Shown piece after piece: positions 23,333-31,250 of a stretch of 44,695 nt of DNA. The DNA is taken from IMG/VR virus record IMGVR_UViG_3300036853_000375, positions 1 through 44,695 of that record. One strand, written 5' to 3'. The position numbers and the translations under genes were made by a program. Positions within the stretch are counted from its first letter, which is position 1. Every line of letters begins with the position of its first letter. The notes under the pieces were generated by a model. That model saw nothing but the letters and a program-made list of their open reading frames with translations, was not told the DNA's origin and made no database searches. This stretch comes from a virus.

Positions 23333-23923
23333 ATGGCCAAACAGAAAGCCGCCCCGCCGGTCCAGATTCCCCCGGTGCCGCCCGGAGTCGTCAATCCGGA
23401 CAATCTTTATAACGATGCGTATCAGGATCTCCCCGCCCTGCGCTGGGACTCGGTCGAGTTCCACGATAAGCTCGCCTGGCTCTGTGAAGAGCAGCCCCAC
23501 CAGATCGAGAAGTGGTATGCCACGCGCAACTCCTCGCCAGAGACTTCCTTCCTCAACCAGACCCAGTTCACTGCGGTGCTGCCCAACGGCGAGAAGTACG
23601 AGTGCGACGTCCGGAATGTCGAGATCTACCCGTCAGCGCTCCTCTATTCCCTGCAGTGCGTGGCCGGCACCGAAGGCGACACCGTGGCGCAGTATCCCGG
23701 CTACGATGCCCGCCACCCGAAAGGGGAAACCTCGCCGATCGGGCCGCCGCTTCAGAATCAGCCCTGGCCCGGCCGCACCCTCTACGCCGATTACGGCGGC
23801 CATCAGTACAGGGTGGGCGAGGAATTCAAGGATGAGACCGGCGACCGGTATACGAAGGTAGAATTCGTGATCCCGCCGCGGGCCACCGGCCTCGCCTGGG
23901 AACGCAGCTATGATGCCTCCTAG
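23333..23923 (+). CDS. Hypothetical late protein
   Basis: A 196-residue protein with a Pro/Val-rich N-terminus and a mixed alpha/beta core including SVEFHDKLAWLCEEQPHQIEKWY and an aromatic-rich C-terminal region. AGGAG lies upstream of ATG 23333. No family is recognised. An antisense HNH gene ends inside its stop codon (shared CTAG), so it marks an insertion boundary. Confidence 0.75.
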   Translation: MAKQKAAPPVQIPPVPPGVVNPDNLYNDAYQDLPALRWDSVEFHDKLAWLCEEQPHQIEKWYATRNSSPETSFLNQTQFTAVLPNGEKYECDVRNVEIYPSALLYSLQCVAGTEGDTVAQYPGYDARHPKGETSPIGPPLQNQPWPGRTLYADYGGHQYRVGEEFKDETGDRYTKVEFVIPPRATGLAWERSYDAS

Positions 23924-24438
23924 GGCACCTGTTTCCAGATTTTCCGCTGAATGATCAGACTGATATTCTCTGGTCTCACCCCGAACTTGGCGGCAAGTTC
24001 TCCGCGGGTACACTCGCCGGTGGCATGGAGAAGACGGATTGCTGCAATGTCACTCTCTTTGAGCTTGAACTTGCTTCCAGGATATCTTCGCCGATGGTGG
24101 TCATCTCCGTGTTTTACTCGCCCCTTGGCGGTGCAATCGCTCATGTTGTCTTTCTGCGTACCGCACCACAAATGCCGAGGGTTCACGCAGGCGGGTTGGT
24201 CACAGGAGTGACAGACGAACAGCGGGGTCGGGTCATAACCATTGGCAAGCCAGAAGGCCGTCCGGTGAGCGAGAACCCGTTGCCTTTTCCCAACCCGGAG
24301 CATCCCATATCCGGCATTGGTCCGATAACCGTTCCAAAGCCAGCATTCGTCAGGCCCGCCTTTCGGCACTTTTTCCCAATGGTGCTCGATATCATCGGCG
24401 GTCAATTCCGCCAGGGGTTTAGAATTCGTTTTAGCCAC
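23920..24438 (-). CDS. Free-standing HNH endonuclease, antisense cassette 1
   Basis: A 172-residue protein. It has the HNH_3-type pattern CWLWNG...GYG...LAHRTAFW...CHSCDQPACVNPRHLWCGTQKDN, with metal and active-site Cys/His positions kept. The C-terminal 45 residues form one helix-turn-helix (LKESDIAAIRLLHATGECTR). GTG 24438 follows GAAGGAGA. Its stop shares CTAG with the sense gene. It lies antisense to the late arm and probably cuts cassette-free relatives. Confidence 0.85.
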   Translation of the reverse strand: MAKTNSKPLAELTADDIEHHWEKVPKGGPDECWLWNGYRTNAGYGMLRVGKRQRVLAHRTAFWLANGYDPTPLFVCHSCDQPACVNPRHLWCGTQKDNMSDCTAKGRVKHGDDHHRRRYPGSKFKLKESDIAAIRLLHATGECTRGELAAKFGVRPENISLIIQRKIWKQVP

Positions 24439-24517
24439 TGTGTTCTCCTTCGCAGATCACTTTGGTCAGGGCCGGGTAGCGCTACGAACGCTGCCCGGTC
24501 CGCTCAATTATGCCATG
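24439..24517 (-). promoter_or_regulatory. HNH cassette 1 promoter and hairpin leader
   Basis: On the minus strand, CATGGCATAATTG (24517-24505) provides an extended -10 (TGGCATAAT). Then follow a hairpin (24498-24472), TGACC, GTGATCTG and AAGGAGA before the HNH start. The same order recurs at 30775-30852 and 32056-32136. Sequence upstream of CATGG belongs to the next sense gene. Confidence 0.65.
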
Positions 24518-24685
24518 GAAAACGGTCCCTCTCCCCTCTGGGTGATCGCTGCTCTGCGCGACGAGATTCGCTGCCTTCGCCAGTACATCAGCCTCCTCGA
24601 GTGGGAAAATCAATACCTCAAAGATCAGGTCCGGCAGTGCGATCTCGCCGTTGAAATATTTCATCCCACCCGTATTGATTCGTAA
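24515..24685 (+). CDS. Small coiled-coil protein
   Basis: A 56-residue protein starting at the ATG of the cassette boundary, MENGPSPLWVIAALRDEI. The middle (RDEIRCLRQYISLLEWENQYLKDQV) is a short coiled coil. No ribosome site is clear, perhaps because the HNH insertion separated it from the original one. A longer frame to 24440 reads antisense to the cassette leader. Family unknown. Confidence 0.55.
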   Translation: MENGPSPLWVIAALRDEIRCLRQYISLLEWENQYLKDQVRQCDLAVEIFHPTRIDS

Positions 24686-24711
24686 CGGTTCGATGATAAC
24701 CTTGATCCCAA

Positions 24712-24749
24712 TGCCTCGTTCGAAAGAGGCAATCCGGAAAGGTTAACCT
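24712..24749 (+). promoter_or_regulatory. Hairpin and palindrome before the PEP-CTERM gene
   Basis: TGCCTC (24712-24717) pairs with GAGGCA (24726-24731) around GTTCGAAA. A perfect AGGTTAACCT palindrome (24740-24749) overlaps the weak ribosome site. No T-run follows, so these are more likely control elements than terminators. Confidence 0.45.
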
Positions 24750-24751
24750 CC

Positions 24752-25447
24752 ATGAAATCGTTCGTCCTTGCGTCCCTGCTCGCCCTGTCGAGCATGACCC
24801 TTAACGCCACCCTCCTCAGCACCCTGTTGCTGCCGGGCGGCTCGCTCACCAACGGCAACCTCACCATCGATAACTTCGCCTTCACCCGCACCTGCGGCGG
24901 CATCGGAGTGTGCGCCCCTCTCGATGCGTCCGGCATCGACGTCACCCTCGTCAATAACCAGATCCGCTTCGCCGGCGGCTTCTCCGCACTCTCGAATGCG
25001 GGCTTTGCTTCGGCGGACTTCCTCATCGCCTATGATCTTCAGTCCACCCTCGCCATCGGCGGCGTGGGTCTGCTCTTCAACGGAGCCGTCGTCGGCGATC
25101 AGTCGTTCGCCCAAGTGGTGGAGTCGGTGCTCGGCACCGTGCCCTTCCTCCATGTCGCGGGGCAAGCGCAAGTCAATGCCCCCGGCGGCCCGCTCGCCGA
25201 TGTGGCCATCCTCGACGCCGCCTACCATAACCTGCGGATTGTTAAGGATATTTTCTTAGTCGGCTCCGATACCGAGGGCCTCGGCTACGCGACGATCTCT
25301 TTGATTGACCAGTTCTACGCCGGAGTTGGTGTAGACCCGTTCTGCGTCGAAGGCACCTGCGAGGTGGTTCCCGAGCCCGCCGCCTACGGTCTCATCGGCA
25401 GCGCATTGATGGGGCTTTACGCAGTGAGGCGCCGCAAGGTAAGCTAA
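24752..25447 (+). CDS. PEP-CTERM-type secreted/surface protein
   Basis: A 231-residue protein. Residues 1-19 form a Sec-type signal peptide (MKSFVLASLLALSSMTLNA). The mature part is rich in small and hydrophobic residues with Cys pairs near 48/53 and 197/202. It ends with a PEP-CTERM tail: VPEP at 206-209, a hydrophobic segment and RRRK. In bacteria such tails are sorted by an exosortase to the outer surface. A terminator follows directly. This is not a typical phage gene, and it may alter the host surface or was acquired from a host. Confidence 0.85.
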   Translation: MKSFVLASLLALSSMTLNATLLSTLLLPGGSLTNGNLTIDNFAFTRTCGGIGVCAPLDASGIDVTLVNNQIRFAGGFSALSNAGFASADFLIAYDLQSTLAIGGVGLLFNGAVVGDQSFAQVVESVLGTVPFLHVAGQAQVNAPGGPLADVAILDAAYHNLRIVKDIFLVGSDTEGLGYATISLIDQFYAGVGVDPFCVEGTCEVVPEPAAYGLIGSALMGLYAVRRRKVS

Positions 25448-25487
25448 GACTCCTCTAAGGGTTTTTCGCAACTACAACACCTAATCC

Positions 25488-25522
25488 AAGGGCAGCGGCA
25501 AGTCCGTTGCCCTTATTTTTTT
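25488..25522 (+). terminator. Intrinsic terminator after the PEP-CTERM gene
   Basis: AAGGGCAGCGG (25488-25498) pairs with CCGTTGCCCTT (25504-25514), 11 pairs with one G-T, loop CAAGT, followed by ATTTTTTT. This is the clearest intrinsic terminator in the genome. Confidence 0.9.
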
Positions 25523-25549
25523 GCCATATACGCCAACTGGTGCAATACT
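25521..25549 (+). promoter_or_regulatory. Promoter directly after the terminator
   Basis: TTGCCA (25521-25526), 17 bases, AATACT (25544-25549), with TG one base upstream of the -10. Predicted start is near 25556, the A of the next ATG, so this transcript is probably leaderless. Confidence 0.6.
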
Positions 25550-25555
25550 GCATCC

Positions 25556-25702
25556 ATGCCTGCCACCCGCAAGCCGCCTCCCGACGATGATCCGGATCCG
25601 GAGTTCTCCGAGCTCTTCGATCCCAACCCGCCGTACGATCCGGCCGGCGAGGAAGCCGACATTCCGGACGTCGATATGCCCGAAGAACTGGAGGTGCCGT
25701 AA
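25556..25702 (+). CDS. Small acidic Pro-rich protein, leaderless
   Basis: A 48-residue, very acidic, Pro-rich protein starting MPATRKPPPDDDPDPEF. It begins at the predicted transcription start and its TAA overlaps the next ATG (TAATG). Low-complexity composition makes the family hard to identify. Its place before a structural gene suggests an assembly or scaffold aid. Confidence 0.65.
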   Translation: MPATRKPPPDDDPDPEFSELFDPNPPYDPAGEEADIPDVDMPEELEVP

Positions 25703-26448
25703 TGGCCATAGGTACACGCATCGGCCCGGATGGAAGGCCCATCGAGGAGCCTTTCTTCGGCCTCGGTAATGCTCTCGCCTCGCTCCCCGGCACGCCCGTT
25801 CTCCCCGGAGCCACCACTCCTCCACCCGCCACCGGCGGCTACGAGCAGCCCGGTGTCCAAGGACCGCTAGCAGGAGGCTCCACTCCGCAAACCAATCCCG
25901 GCCTCCCGCCTCCGGCTTCCACCGCTGGCACCGGCGGCTTCTTCGGCGGCCAATCGCCATTTCAGCAGGGCGTGACGGGCACGCTGAACAACGAGACGGT
26001 GCCCTTCAACTCGAATCAGTATGTGACTCCGGAGGCGGCTCAGAGGCTCGGCTCCCTGCTCGGCGCGAATGTCGTCGAACAGAACACGCAGGGGATGGCA
26101 AGTCCGGGCAGTGGCGCACCTTCAGCGCCGCTCCTGGGACTCGACTTCGGGGGCCGGGGTGACGTGCAAGATGCTGCGATGGGTGCTACGCAACTGGCGC
26201 GTGGTGATCGTCCTGAAGATGTCGCTGCTCGCTACAAGGCAGGGCTCACAACGAAAGCGTGGGCAGGCGATAACCCCATCCCTCAGTTGGCCGAAGCATG
26301 GGATGCACCGTACTGGAACAGGGCAAATCCGGTTTCTACGAATACGCCCAACGCCGAGCAGGCTGGCTTCTTCGGTCCGCAGTCCGGCCAAGGAGACCAA
26401 ACCGCGTTCTTCAATTGGTTGCGAGGTCAACTTGGCGGTCAGAGCTAG
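25702..26448 (+). CDS. Gly/Pro-rich virion protein
   Basis: A 248-residue protein with Gly, Pro and Thr-rich N-terminal half and a less biased C-terminal part (DAAMGATQLARGDRPEDVAARY, GQGDQTAFFNWLRGQLGG). It starts on the previous stop. The end shares CTAG with an antisense relic frame. It resembles tail or head accessory proteins by composition only; no motif gives a specific role. Confidence 0.7.
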   Translation: MAIGTRIGPDGRPIEEPFFGLGNALASLPGTPVLPGATTPPPATGGYEQPGVQGPLAGGSTPQTNPGLPPPASTAGTGGFFGGQSPFQQGVTGTLNNETVPFNSNQYVTPEAAQRLGSLLGANVVEQNTQGMASPGSGAPSAPLLGLDFGGRGDVQDAAMGATQLARGDRPEDVAARYKAGLTTKAWAGDNPIPQLAEAWDAPYWNRANPVSTNTPNAEQAGFFGPQSGQGDQTAFFNWLRGQLGGQS

Positions 26449-26573
26449 CTAATTCGTTGACGCATCCCATTGAAGAGGCGTACCATTGCCACATCTAGGG
26501 CGGAAATCTCTTGCCGTCCTTTGACTGGAAATTGGGCATTTCGATTGTCACGTGGTTTCGGGCGGTTCCGCTT
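26445..26573 (-). pseudogene. Probable relic of an antisense HNH gene
   Basis: The frame ends at TAG 26445-26447, sharing CTAG with the sense stop exactly as the intact HNH at 23920 does. Its last residues, EISALDVAMVRLFNGM, match the first half of the HNH C-terminal HTH (DIAAIRLLHATG in the intact copy). The start lies after GGGATCACACA but is AAG, not ATG. A GTCCGG/CCGGAC dyad at 26604-26634 may be the leader remnant. Confidence 0.45.
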
Positions 26574-26658
26574 GTGTGATCCCTCGCCGCCCGTTAAAGC
26601 GGGGTCCGGACGGTAACTGACTAAGCGGCCGGACTCCGCATATTTGGAATTTGAAATA

Positions 26659-27150
26659 ATGCCAGTCACCGAACTGAAGCACCTCAGCCACCGCCACATT
26701 GCCCTGCTTCACTGGTGCATTGCCAATCCCCACAGGCAGTTACGCGAAGCCGCAGTGGAGTTGAACTTTGGGAGACAGTACGTATCGATTGTCGTCCACT
26801 CGGATATTTGGCAGGCTGCGTACAAAGAGCTTTGTGCCGAACAAGGGAAAGAGGCGGTATTTGTTGGTGCCCAAATAACTGACAAATTACATAACCTCGC
26901 GCACCGCGCGCTGGATGAAGTGGATCGGCGCTTGGAAGAGAACGAACTCGAGTCGCGCGAGCTGCTCACCGCCGCCAAGCTCTCGCTCACCGCTCTCGGC
27001 TACATCAACCCCAAGGGCTACTCGACCGACATGCACGTCCATTCGCACCTGCAGGTCGACGTGAACATTATTAATGAGGCGCGCGAGCGGGCGCTACAGC
27101 GCCGTGCCCCCCTCGTCATAGAAACCCAACTCGAAGAATCAGGAGAGTGA
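26659..27150 (+). CDS. Terminase small subunit-like protein
   Basis: A 163-residue protein starting MPVTELKHLSHRHIALLHW. A helix-turn-helix-like N-terminal half (NPHRQLREAAVELNFGRQYVSIVV) leads to an oligomerising helical region (AHRALDEVDRRLEENELESRELL) and a C-terminal tail. This order is that of phage TerS proteins, which recognise packaging sites. It lies upstream of TerL, separated by three small genes. A TTG at 26644 is an alternative start; ATG 26659 is preferred. Confidence 0.7.
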   Translation: MPVTELKHLSHRHIALLHWCIANPHRQLREAAVELNFGRQYVSIVVHSDIWQAAYKELCAEQGKEAVFVGAQITDKLHNLAHRALDEVDRRLEENELESRELLTAAKLSLTALGYINPKGYSTDMHVHSHLQVDVNIINEARERALQRRAPLVIETQLEESGE

Positions 27151-27151
27151 A

Positions 27152-27907
27152 ATGCAGAACACCACGGTGGAAGTATTGGCCGAGAGGCTCTACACGGCCA
27201 AAGCCGGGATGAGCAATTGGCAAAGCGTCGAGACGCTCCAACCCATCCCCGCCTGGTCCGACACCCCGCGGACCATGAAGAACCTCTGGTACGCCGTGGC
27301 GCAGGATTCGCTCAATGCCGCCCAAGCGCCGGCGGGCCAGAGCATTTACACTGCCTACGCGCGGGCTTCCGAGGGGAAGAGCATGGAGACGCAGGCTGAC
27401 ATGCCCAAATGGGGGGGCCTATCCCCCACTCTTCAGGCCGACTGGACCGCCGTGGCCGAATGCGCCACCGATGTCTCCGAGGATCTCCGCCATGACCCGA
27501 AGCCGTTGCCCGATCGCGCCAACCTGACCGAAGTACCGACGCTCCCCGCTCCGCCGCTGCCGGCGGTGGCCGAGGTCACCATTGATCCGCTGGAGCAGAA
27601 CTTCCCCGCTTCCGGCGGCGGCCCCGGCGGCAGCATGACCGCCTCGGTCATCGTCACCATGACCGGCGAAGGCATCGACAACACCTGGCGGGTGGACAAG
27701 CAGTCAGAAGCCACCTGGCTGACGATCGACTCTCCGCCCGAAGACACCCCGCAGTCGGCCAGTGGCCTCGTGAGCTATACCGTGGCGGCCAACACCTCGC
27801 TCGAGGAACTGCGCGGCGCGCTCTACATTAACGGCAAAACCCACACGGCCATCGTGGCGCCCGCCGCGGCCACTGCCACCGCCGCCCGGAAGGCCAATCA
27901 CAAGTAA
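27152..27907 (+). CDS. Paralogue 1 with BACON-like domain
   Basis: A 251-residue protein. Residues 8-55 carry a module LAERLYTAKAGMSNW...PAWSD...WYAVAQDSL shared with the next two proteins. Residues 145-235 look like a BACON/Ig-type beta-sandwich (ITIDPLEQNFPASGGG, ATWLTIDSP, VSYTVAANTSLEELRGALYING). Such domains often bind carbohydrate or decorate virions. It ends ANHK. SD AGGAG precedes ATG. Role as a head decoration or host-glycan binder is inference. Confidence 0.7.
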   Translation: MQNTTVEVLAERLYTAKAGMSNWQSVETLQPIPAWSDTPRTMKNLWYAVAQDSLNAAQAPAGQSIYTAYARASEGKSMETQADMPKWGGLSPTLQADWTAVAECATDVSEDLRHDPKPLPDRANLTEVPTLPAPPLPAVAEVTIDPLEQNFPASGGGPGGSMTASVIVTMTGEGIDNTWRVDKQSEATWLTIDSPPEDTPQSASGLVSYTVAANTSLEELRGALYINGKTHTAIVAPAAATATAARKANHK

Positions 27908-27921
27908 TAAGGAGAAATCAG

Positions 27922-28263
27922 ATGCAAGAGATGACGCAGGACCAGATCGCCGAGCGCATGTACATCGCCTTTTGCGCGGCCTCCCAGTGGCGGGATGCCG
28001 AGAACGGGAAGAAGCTCCCGCCCTACTCCGACGTGCAGAACACCGCCAAGTTCCCCTGGCGCGCCGCCGCCCAGGTCGCCATCGAGGTGCAGGACGACCT
28101 GCAGAGCCGCGGCAATCCCCGCCCCATCCCCATCGGCACCAAACAGCATGTCGGCGAGGTGCGCGACGTTCTCAAAGAGGAACCCGATCACCGGCACGAC
28201 AAAGCCAACGATGAGCCGGCCAACGCCCCCGTCACCGAATCCAAGAAGGCGAACCATAAATAA
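27922..28263 (+). CDS. Paralogue 2 of the head-side triplet
   Basis: A 113-residue protein. It has the same N-terminal module (IAERMYIAFCAASQW...LPPYSD...FPWRAAAQVAIE) and, like the first, ends ANHK. The beta-sandwich is missing. AAGGAG precedes ATG 27922. It is probably the product of a gene duplication. Confidence 0.7.
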   Translation: MQEMTQDQIAERMYIAFCAASQWRDAENGKKLPPYSDVQNTAKFPWRAAAQVAIEVQDDLQSRGNPRPIPIGTKQHVGEVRDVLKEEPDHRHDKANDEPANAPVTESKKANHK

Positions 28264-28277
28264 GGAGAATTCCCCAG

Positions 28278-28715
28278 ATGGCAGAAAAAGCAGAAAAAGA
28301 AACGACGAATCCCGTCAAGAACCCCGATCCGACGCAGCTCCCGGCGCATCAAGAGGACGGACTCGCCGAGAAACTCTACGAGGCGTACTGCAGTTCCGAG
28401 AAGCCCGACTACAAGTGTCCGGTCTGGAAGGACGGCGACTATACCCTGAAGGCCAAATGGCGCGCCGTCGCCAATCTGGCCAAGTCGCGCGGTCCTTTTG
28501 ACGATCCCGATGAACGCATCCGCATCGGTGAAGAGACCCGCTTCGCTTTCCAGCACGTCCGCGACATGGCCTTCGCCGACGCCCCCGGAGCGAAGCCGAA
28601 GGATGACAAGGCCAAGCAGGAGAAAGACAAGGAAGAGAAGGCCAAACAAGACAAGGAAGGGCATGAACACCACCCCGCCGTACCCGGCGTGGCTCCCATG
28701 CAAACCCATAAATAG
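28278..28715 (+). CDS. Paralogue 3 of the head-side triplet
   Basis: A 145-residue protein with a Lys/Glu-rich N-terminus, the shared module (LAEKLYEAYCSSEKP...CPVWKD...AKWRAVANLAK) and a Lys/Glu/Asp-rich tail ending QTHK. AAGGAG precedes the ATG. The stop overlaps the TerL GTG. Position between TerS and TerL fits a packaging or head accessory role. Confidence 0.7.
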   Translation: MAEKAEKETTNPVKNPDPTQLPAHQEDGLAEKLYEAYCSSEKPDYKCPVWKDGDYTLKAKWRAVANLAKSRGPFDDPDERIRIGEETRFAFQHVRDMAFADAPGAKPKDDKAKQEKDKEEKAKQDKEGHEHHPAVPGVAPMQTHK

Positions 28716-30226
28716 TGGCGATTCGAAAAGCTCCCCCTCAGGTCGACCTCAACGAATTAGTATCGTTGTGCGCCACCGACGGGGAGCTTTTCTGCCGCAC
28801 CTTCTTCCCCTCCGCCTTCCGCCAGTCGAGCCCCGAATTCCACCGCGAGATCTGGAAGGATTGGACCAATCCCGATGTCTCGCTCTCGGCCATCGCCGTC
28901 TTCCGCGGCGGCGCCAAGACCACCCTCCTCCGCGCCTACGTGGCGTGGAGTGTAGCGTATCGGGCATCCAGAACCATCGCCTACCTCGGGGCTTCAAGCG
29001 AGAAAGCGCAGGAATCGGGAGACTGGCTCCGGAGATTGATCGAAGGGAATAGTGAGGACGGCTTGGCCTTCGCCCAAGTCTACGGGCTGAGGCCGGGCAA
29101 CAAGTGGAATGCCGATAGACTCGACGTGCTCTGCCGGTTATCGCCGCAGAAACCGGAGACGACGATCAGTTTGGTGGCGCTCGGTATTACGAGCAGTGTG
29201 CGCGGTTTGAACATCGCAAATTATAGACCGGATCTGGTGTGTTTGGACGACGTGCAAACCGAAGAAAATGTTGGGAATGAGACGCAGAGGGCCAAGCTGA
29301 ATGAGTTAGTGTATGCCAGTATTTTGCACACAATGGCTCCGCGCTCGGAAGCACCGAATAGCAAACTGGTGCTCCTGCAGACGCCGATGAGGCCCCAGGA
29401 TTTGATCGCTCGCGCCGAGCACAACCCGGATTTCACGTTCAGGAAATTCGGAATACGCGGAGACGATGGCCAGAGCCGGTGGGAAGAGAGATTCCCCACG
29501 GCGGTGATCCAGAAGGAAGAGGAATCCGCACGCCGGGAGCATCAATGGGCGTACTTCGCGAGGGAGCGCCTTTGCTGGCTTGTCCCTGATGAAGGCCAGT
29601 ATTTTCGCGTTGAGGATTTGCGGTATTACGAGTCTGTCCCACCGAACCTTATCACTGCCTACGCGATAGATCCCGTTCCGGCTCCTACCGCAGCACAGGT
29701 GGCTGGATCAATGGCGAGCAAGGACTTTGAATGTCACGCGGTGGTGGGTATGACGCCTTCGCGTGACGTGTATATTTTGGAGATCGCTACTTCTCGCAAC
29801 CACCACCCCGACTACAGCACCAACAAATTCTTTGAGCTAGCCGGGAAGTGGAGACCCTTACGGGTAAGGGTCGAGGGCGTATCTTACCAGTCCACTTTGA
29901 AATGGATAATTGATGAAGAACAGAAGCGCCGTGGCCGCTTCCATGCCGTGGAGATCTGGAAGGATATGCGGGCGAAGCCGATTCGGATTCGTCAGACCCT
30001 CGCAGGTTTAGCCTCCAACGGAAAGCTCTATTGCAGGCGTGACCAACTCGACTTCCTGACCCAATGGCAGACGTATCCTTCCGTGGATCACGACGACGTC
30101 TTAGATGCCGTCAGCATGGCGGTCAGCCTAGTCCTGGAACTCTCAGATAGCGTCGGTGAGTTCGGCGATATGGCGATGGCGGGCGGACCCGCGCGGCTTG
30201 AAGCGGGGTGGCGTCAGTGCCCATAG
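28715..30226 (+). CDS. terL: Terminase large subunit
   Basis: A 503-residue packaging motor. Residues 64-70, RGGAKTT, are the Walker A; LVCLDD at 174-179 is the Walker B. The C-terminal nuclease has D319 (AIDP), a following Asp in the 330s and DHDD at 458-461. GTG 28715 overlaps the previous TAG. It should translocate DNA into the head and cut concatemers. An antisense HNH gene begins three bases after its stop. Confidence 0.95.
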   Translation: MAIRKAPPQVDLNELVSLCATDGELFCRTFFPSAFRQSSPEFHREIWKDWTNPDVSLSAIAVFRGGAKTTLLRAYVAWSVAYRASRTIAYLGASSEKAQESGDWLRRLIEGNSEDGLAFAQVYGLRPGNKWNADRLDVLCRLSPQKPETTISLVALGITSSVRGLNIANYRPDLVCLDDVQTEENVGNETQRAKLNELVYASILHTMAPRSEAPNSKLVLLQTPMRPQDLIARAEHNPDFTFRKFGIRGDDGQSRWEERFPTAVIQKEEESARREHQWAYFARERLCWLVPDEGQYFRVEDLRYYESVPPNLITAYAIDPVPAPTAAQVAGSMASKDFECHAVVGMTPSRDVYILEIATSRNHHPDYSTNKFFELAGKWRPLRVRVEGVSYQSTLKWIIDEEQKRRGRFHAVEIWKDMRAKPIRIRQTLAGLASNGKLYCRRDQLDFLTQWQTYPSVDHDDVLDAVSMAVSLVLELSDSVGEFGDMAMAGGPARLEAGWRQCP

Positions 30227-30228
30227 GT

Positions 30229-30774
30229 CTAAAGCACATGAGTCCACGTCTCCCGGCGAAGCACATGGCTGACGATGCTTTGACTGATTCCGAACTTGGC
30301 GGCGAGGTCGATCTGCTTAAACGATCCGGTCGCGTGAAGCGCTCGAATTTCGGCGACGAGACTCTCGGTCAACTTGGACATGCCGTGCCGTGTTCCGCGC
30401 AGCACAAGTTCGGGACGGATTCGCGAGTAGTGGTTGTCTCCGCTGCAAAGCAGCCCCTTGGCCTTGGCGTCACGCATGTTGTCGGTGGTGGTCCCGAGGA
30501 ACAGATGAGCGGGGTTACAGCAGATTTTAACGTCACAACGATGGAGCACGAAGAGCGTCCCAGGATTTTCCCCGTGCCCAAGAAAATAAGCGACCCTGTG
30601 TGCGCTGAGGGTATGCCTTCCTGGATTAAAACGGAAGTGCCCATAGCCTCTGGATCGGTTGCCCATCCACGGCCAGCAGGCATCCGGCCCACCACTTTTG
30701 TCCACTTTCGGCCAGAAACGCTCGGTGTTCTGAGCATCAAATTCAGGCACCGGTTTAGAATCGTTGCAAGCCAT
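30229..30774 (-). CDS. Free-standing HNH endonuclease, antisense cassette 2
   Basis: A 181-residue protein with CWPWMG...GYG, AHRVAYFLG, CDVKICCNPAHLFLGTTTDN and one C-terminal HTH (KLTESLVAEIRALHATG). One conserved Cys/His position (VLHRCD) differs slightly from cassette 1. It sits between TerL and a membrane gene. Its ATG 30774 follows AGGAGG and the shared cassette leader. Confidence 0.85.
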   Translation of the reverse strand: MACNDSKPVPEFDAQNTERFWPKVDKSGGPDACWPWMGNRSRGYGHFRFNPGRHTLSAHRVAYFLGHGENPGTLFVLHRCDVKICCNPAHLFLGTTTDNMRDAKAKGLLCSGDNHYSRIRPELVLRGTRHGMSKLTESLVAEIRALHATGSFKQIDLAAKFGISQSIVSHVLRRETWTHVL

Positions 30775-30852
30775 GCGGCCTCCTATTCAGGCTGTAAGGT
30801 CAGAGCCGAGCGGCGTGTCGCAGCGCCTCTTGGCTCGTTCAATTATGCCATG
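30775..30852 (-). promoter_or_regulatory. HNH cassette 2 promoter and hairpin leader
   Basis: On the minus strand, CATGGCATAATTG (30852-30840) is followed by a GAGCC...GGCTC hairpin (30836-30803), TGACC and AGGAGG. The hairpin sequence differs from the other copies while stem positions are largely kept. Confidence 0.6.
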
Positions 30853-30863
30853 AAGGAGACACC

Positions 30864-31067
30864 GTGATCGACCAATTAATCTACCTGATCATCGCGATCG
30901 TCATTTTTGCCATCGTGGCTTACGGACTCAATTGGATCATTGTCACCTATGCGCTCCCGGCCCCCGTGAAATGGATCGTGGGCGCCCTGCTGCTGATCAT
31001 CCTGCTCCTGTTCGTCAGCCATCAACTGGGGGTCGGCGGCGGCGGGAGAATCTTCCCTGCGCGGTAA
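30864..31067 (+). CDS. Holin-like membrane protein
   Basis: A 67-residue protein with two membrane segments, residues 4-28 and 35-54, a PAPVK turn between and a Gly/Arg tail. GTG 30864 has AAGGAG at good spacing. The layout fits a class II holin, but no endolysin is nearby, so the role is only suggested. Confidence 0.6.
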   Translation: MIDQLIYLIIAIVIFAIVAYGLNWIIVTYALPAPVKWIVGALLLIILLLFVSHQLGVGGGGRIFPAR

Positions 31068-31172
31068 CTATGCAAAAAACGAGCCAGCCTCCACGAATCT
31101 CGGCTACGATGGAATCTCTCTATGGGACTGCGTTCACCACTCAAAGGACTGGAATCGGGATGGAGGACGCCC

Positions 31173-31250
31173 ATGTCGTGGTACGAGATCGCCATCATCG
31201 CACTGGTGCTGCTCGGCATCGTCTATTTGTATCTGGAGTTGAAAAAGTGA
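31173..31250 (+). CDS. 25-residue membrane microprotein 1
   Basis: MSWYEIAIIALVLLGIVYLY forms one membrane helix, with a basic LELKK end. GGAGG precedes ATG 31173 at seven bases. Its TGA overlaps the next GTG. It could be a small holin or inner-membrane regulator; size alone limits certainty. Confidence 0.6.
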   Translation: MSWYEIAIIALVLLGIVYLYLELKK

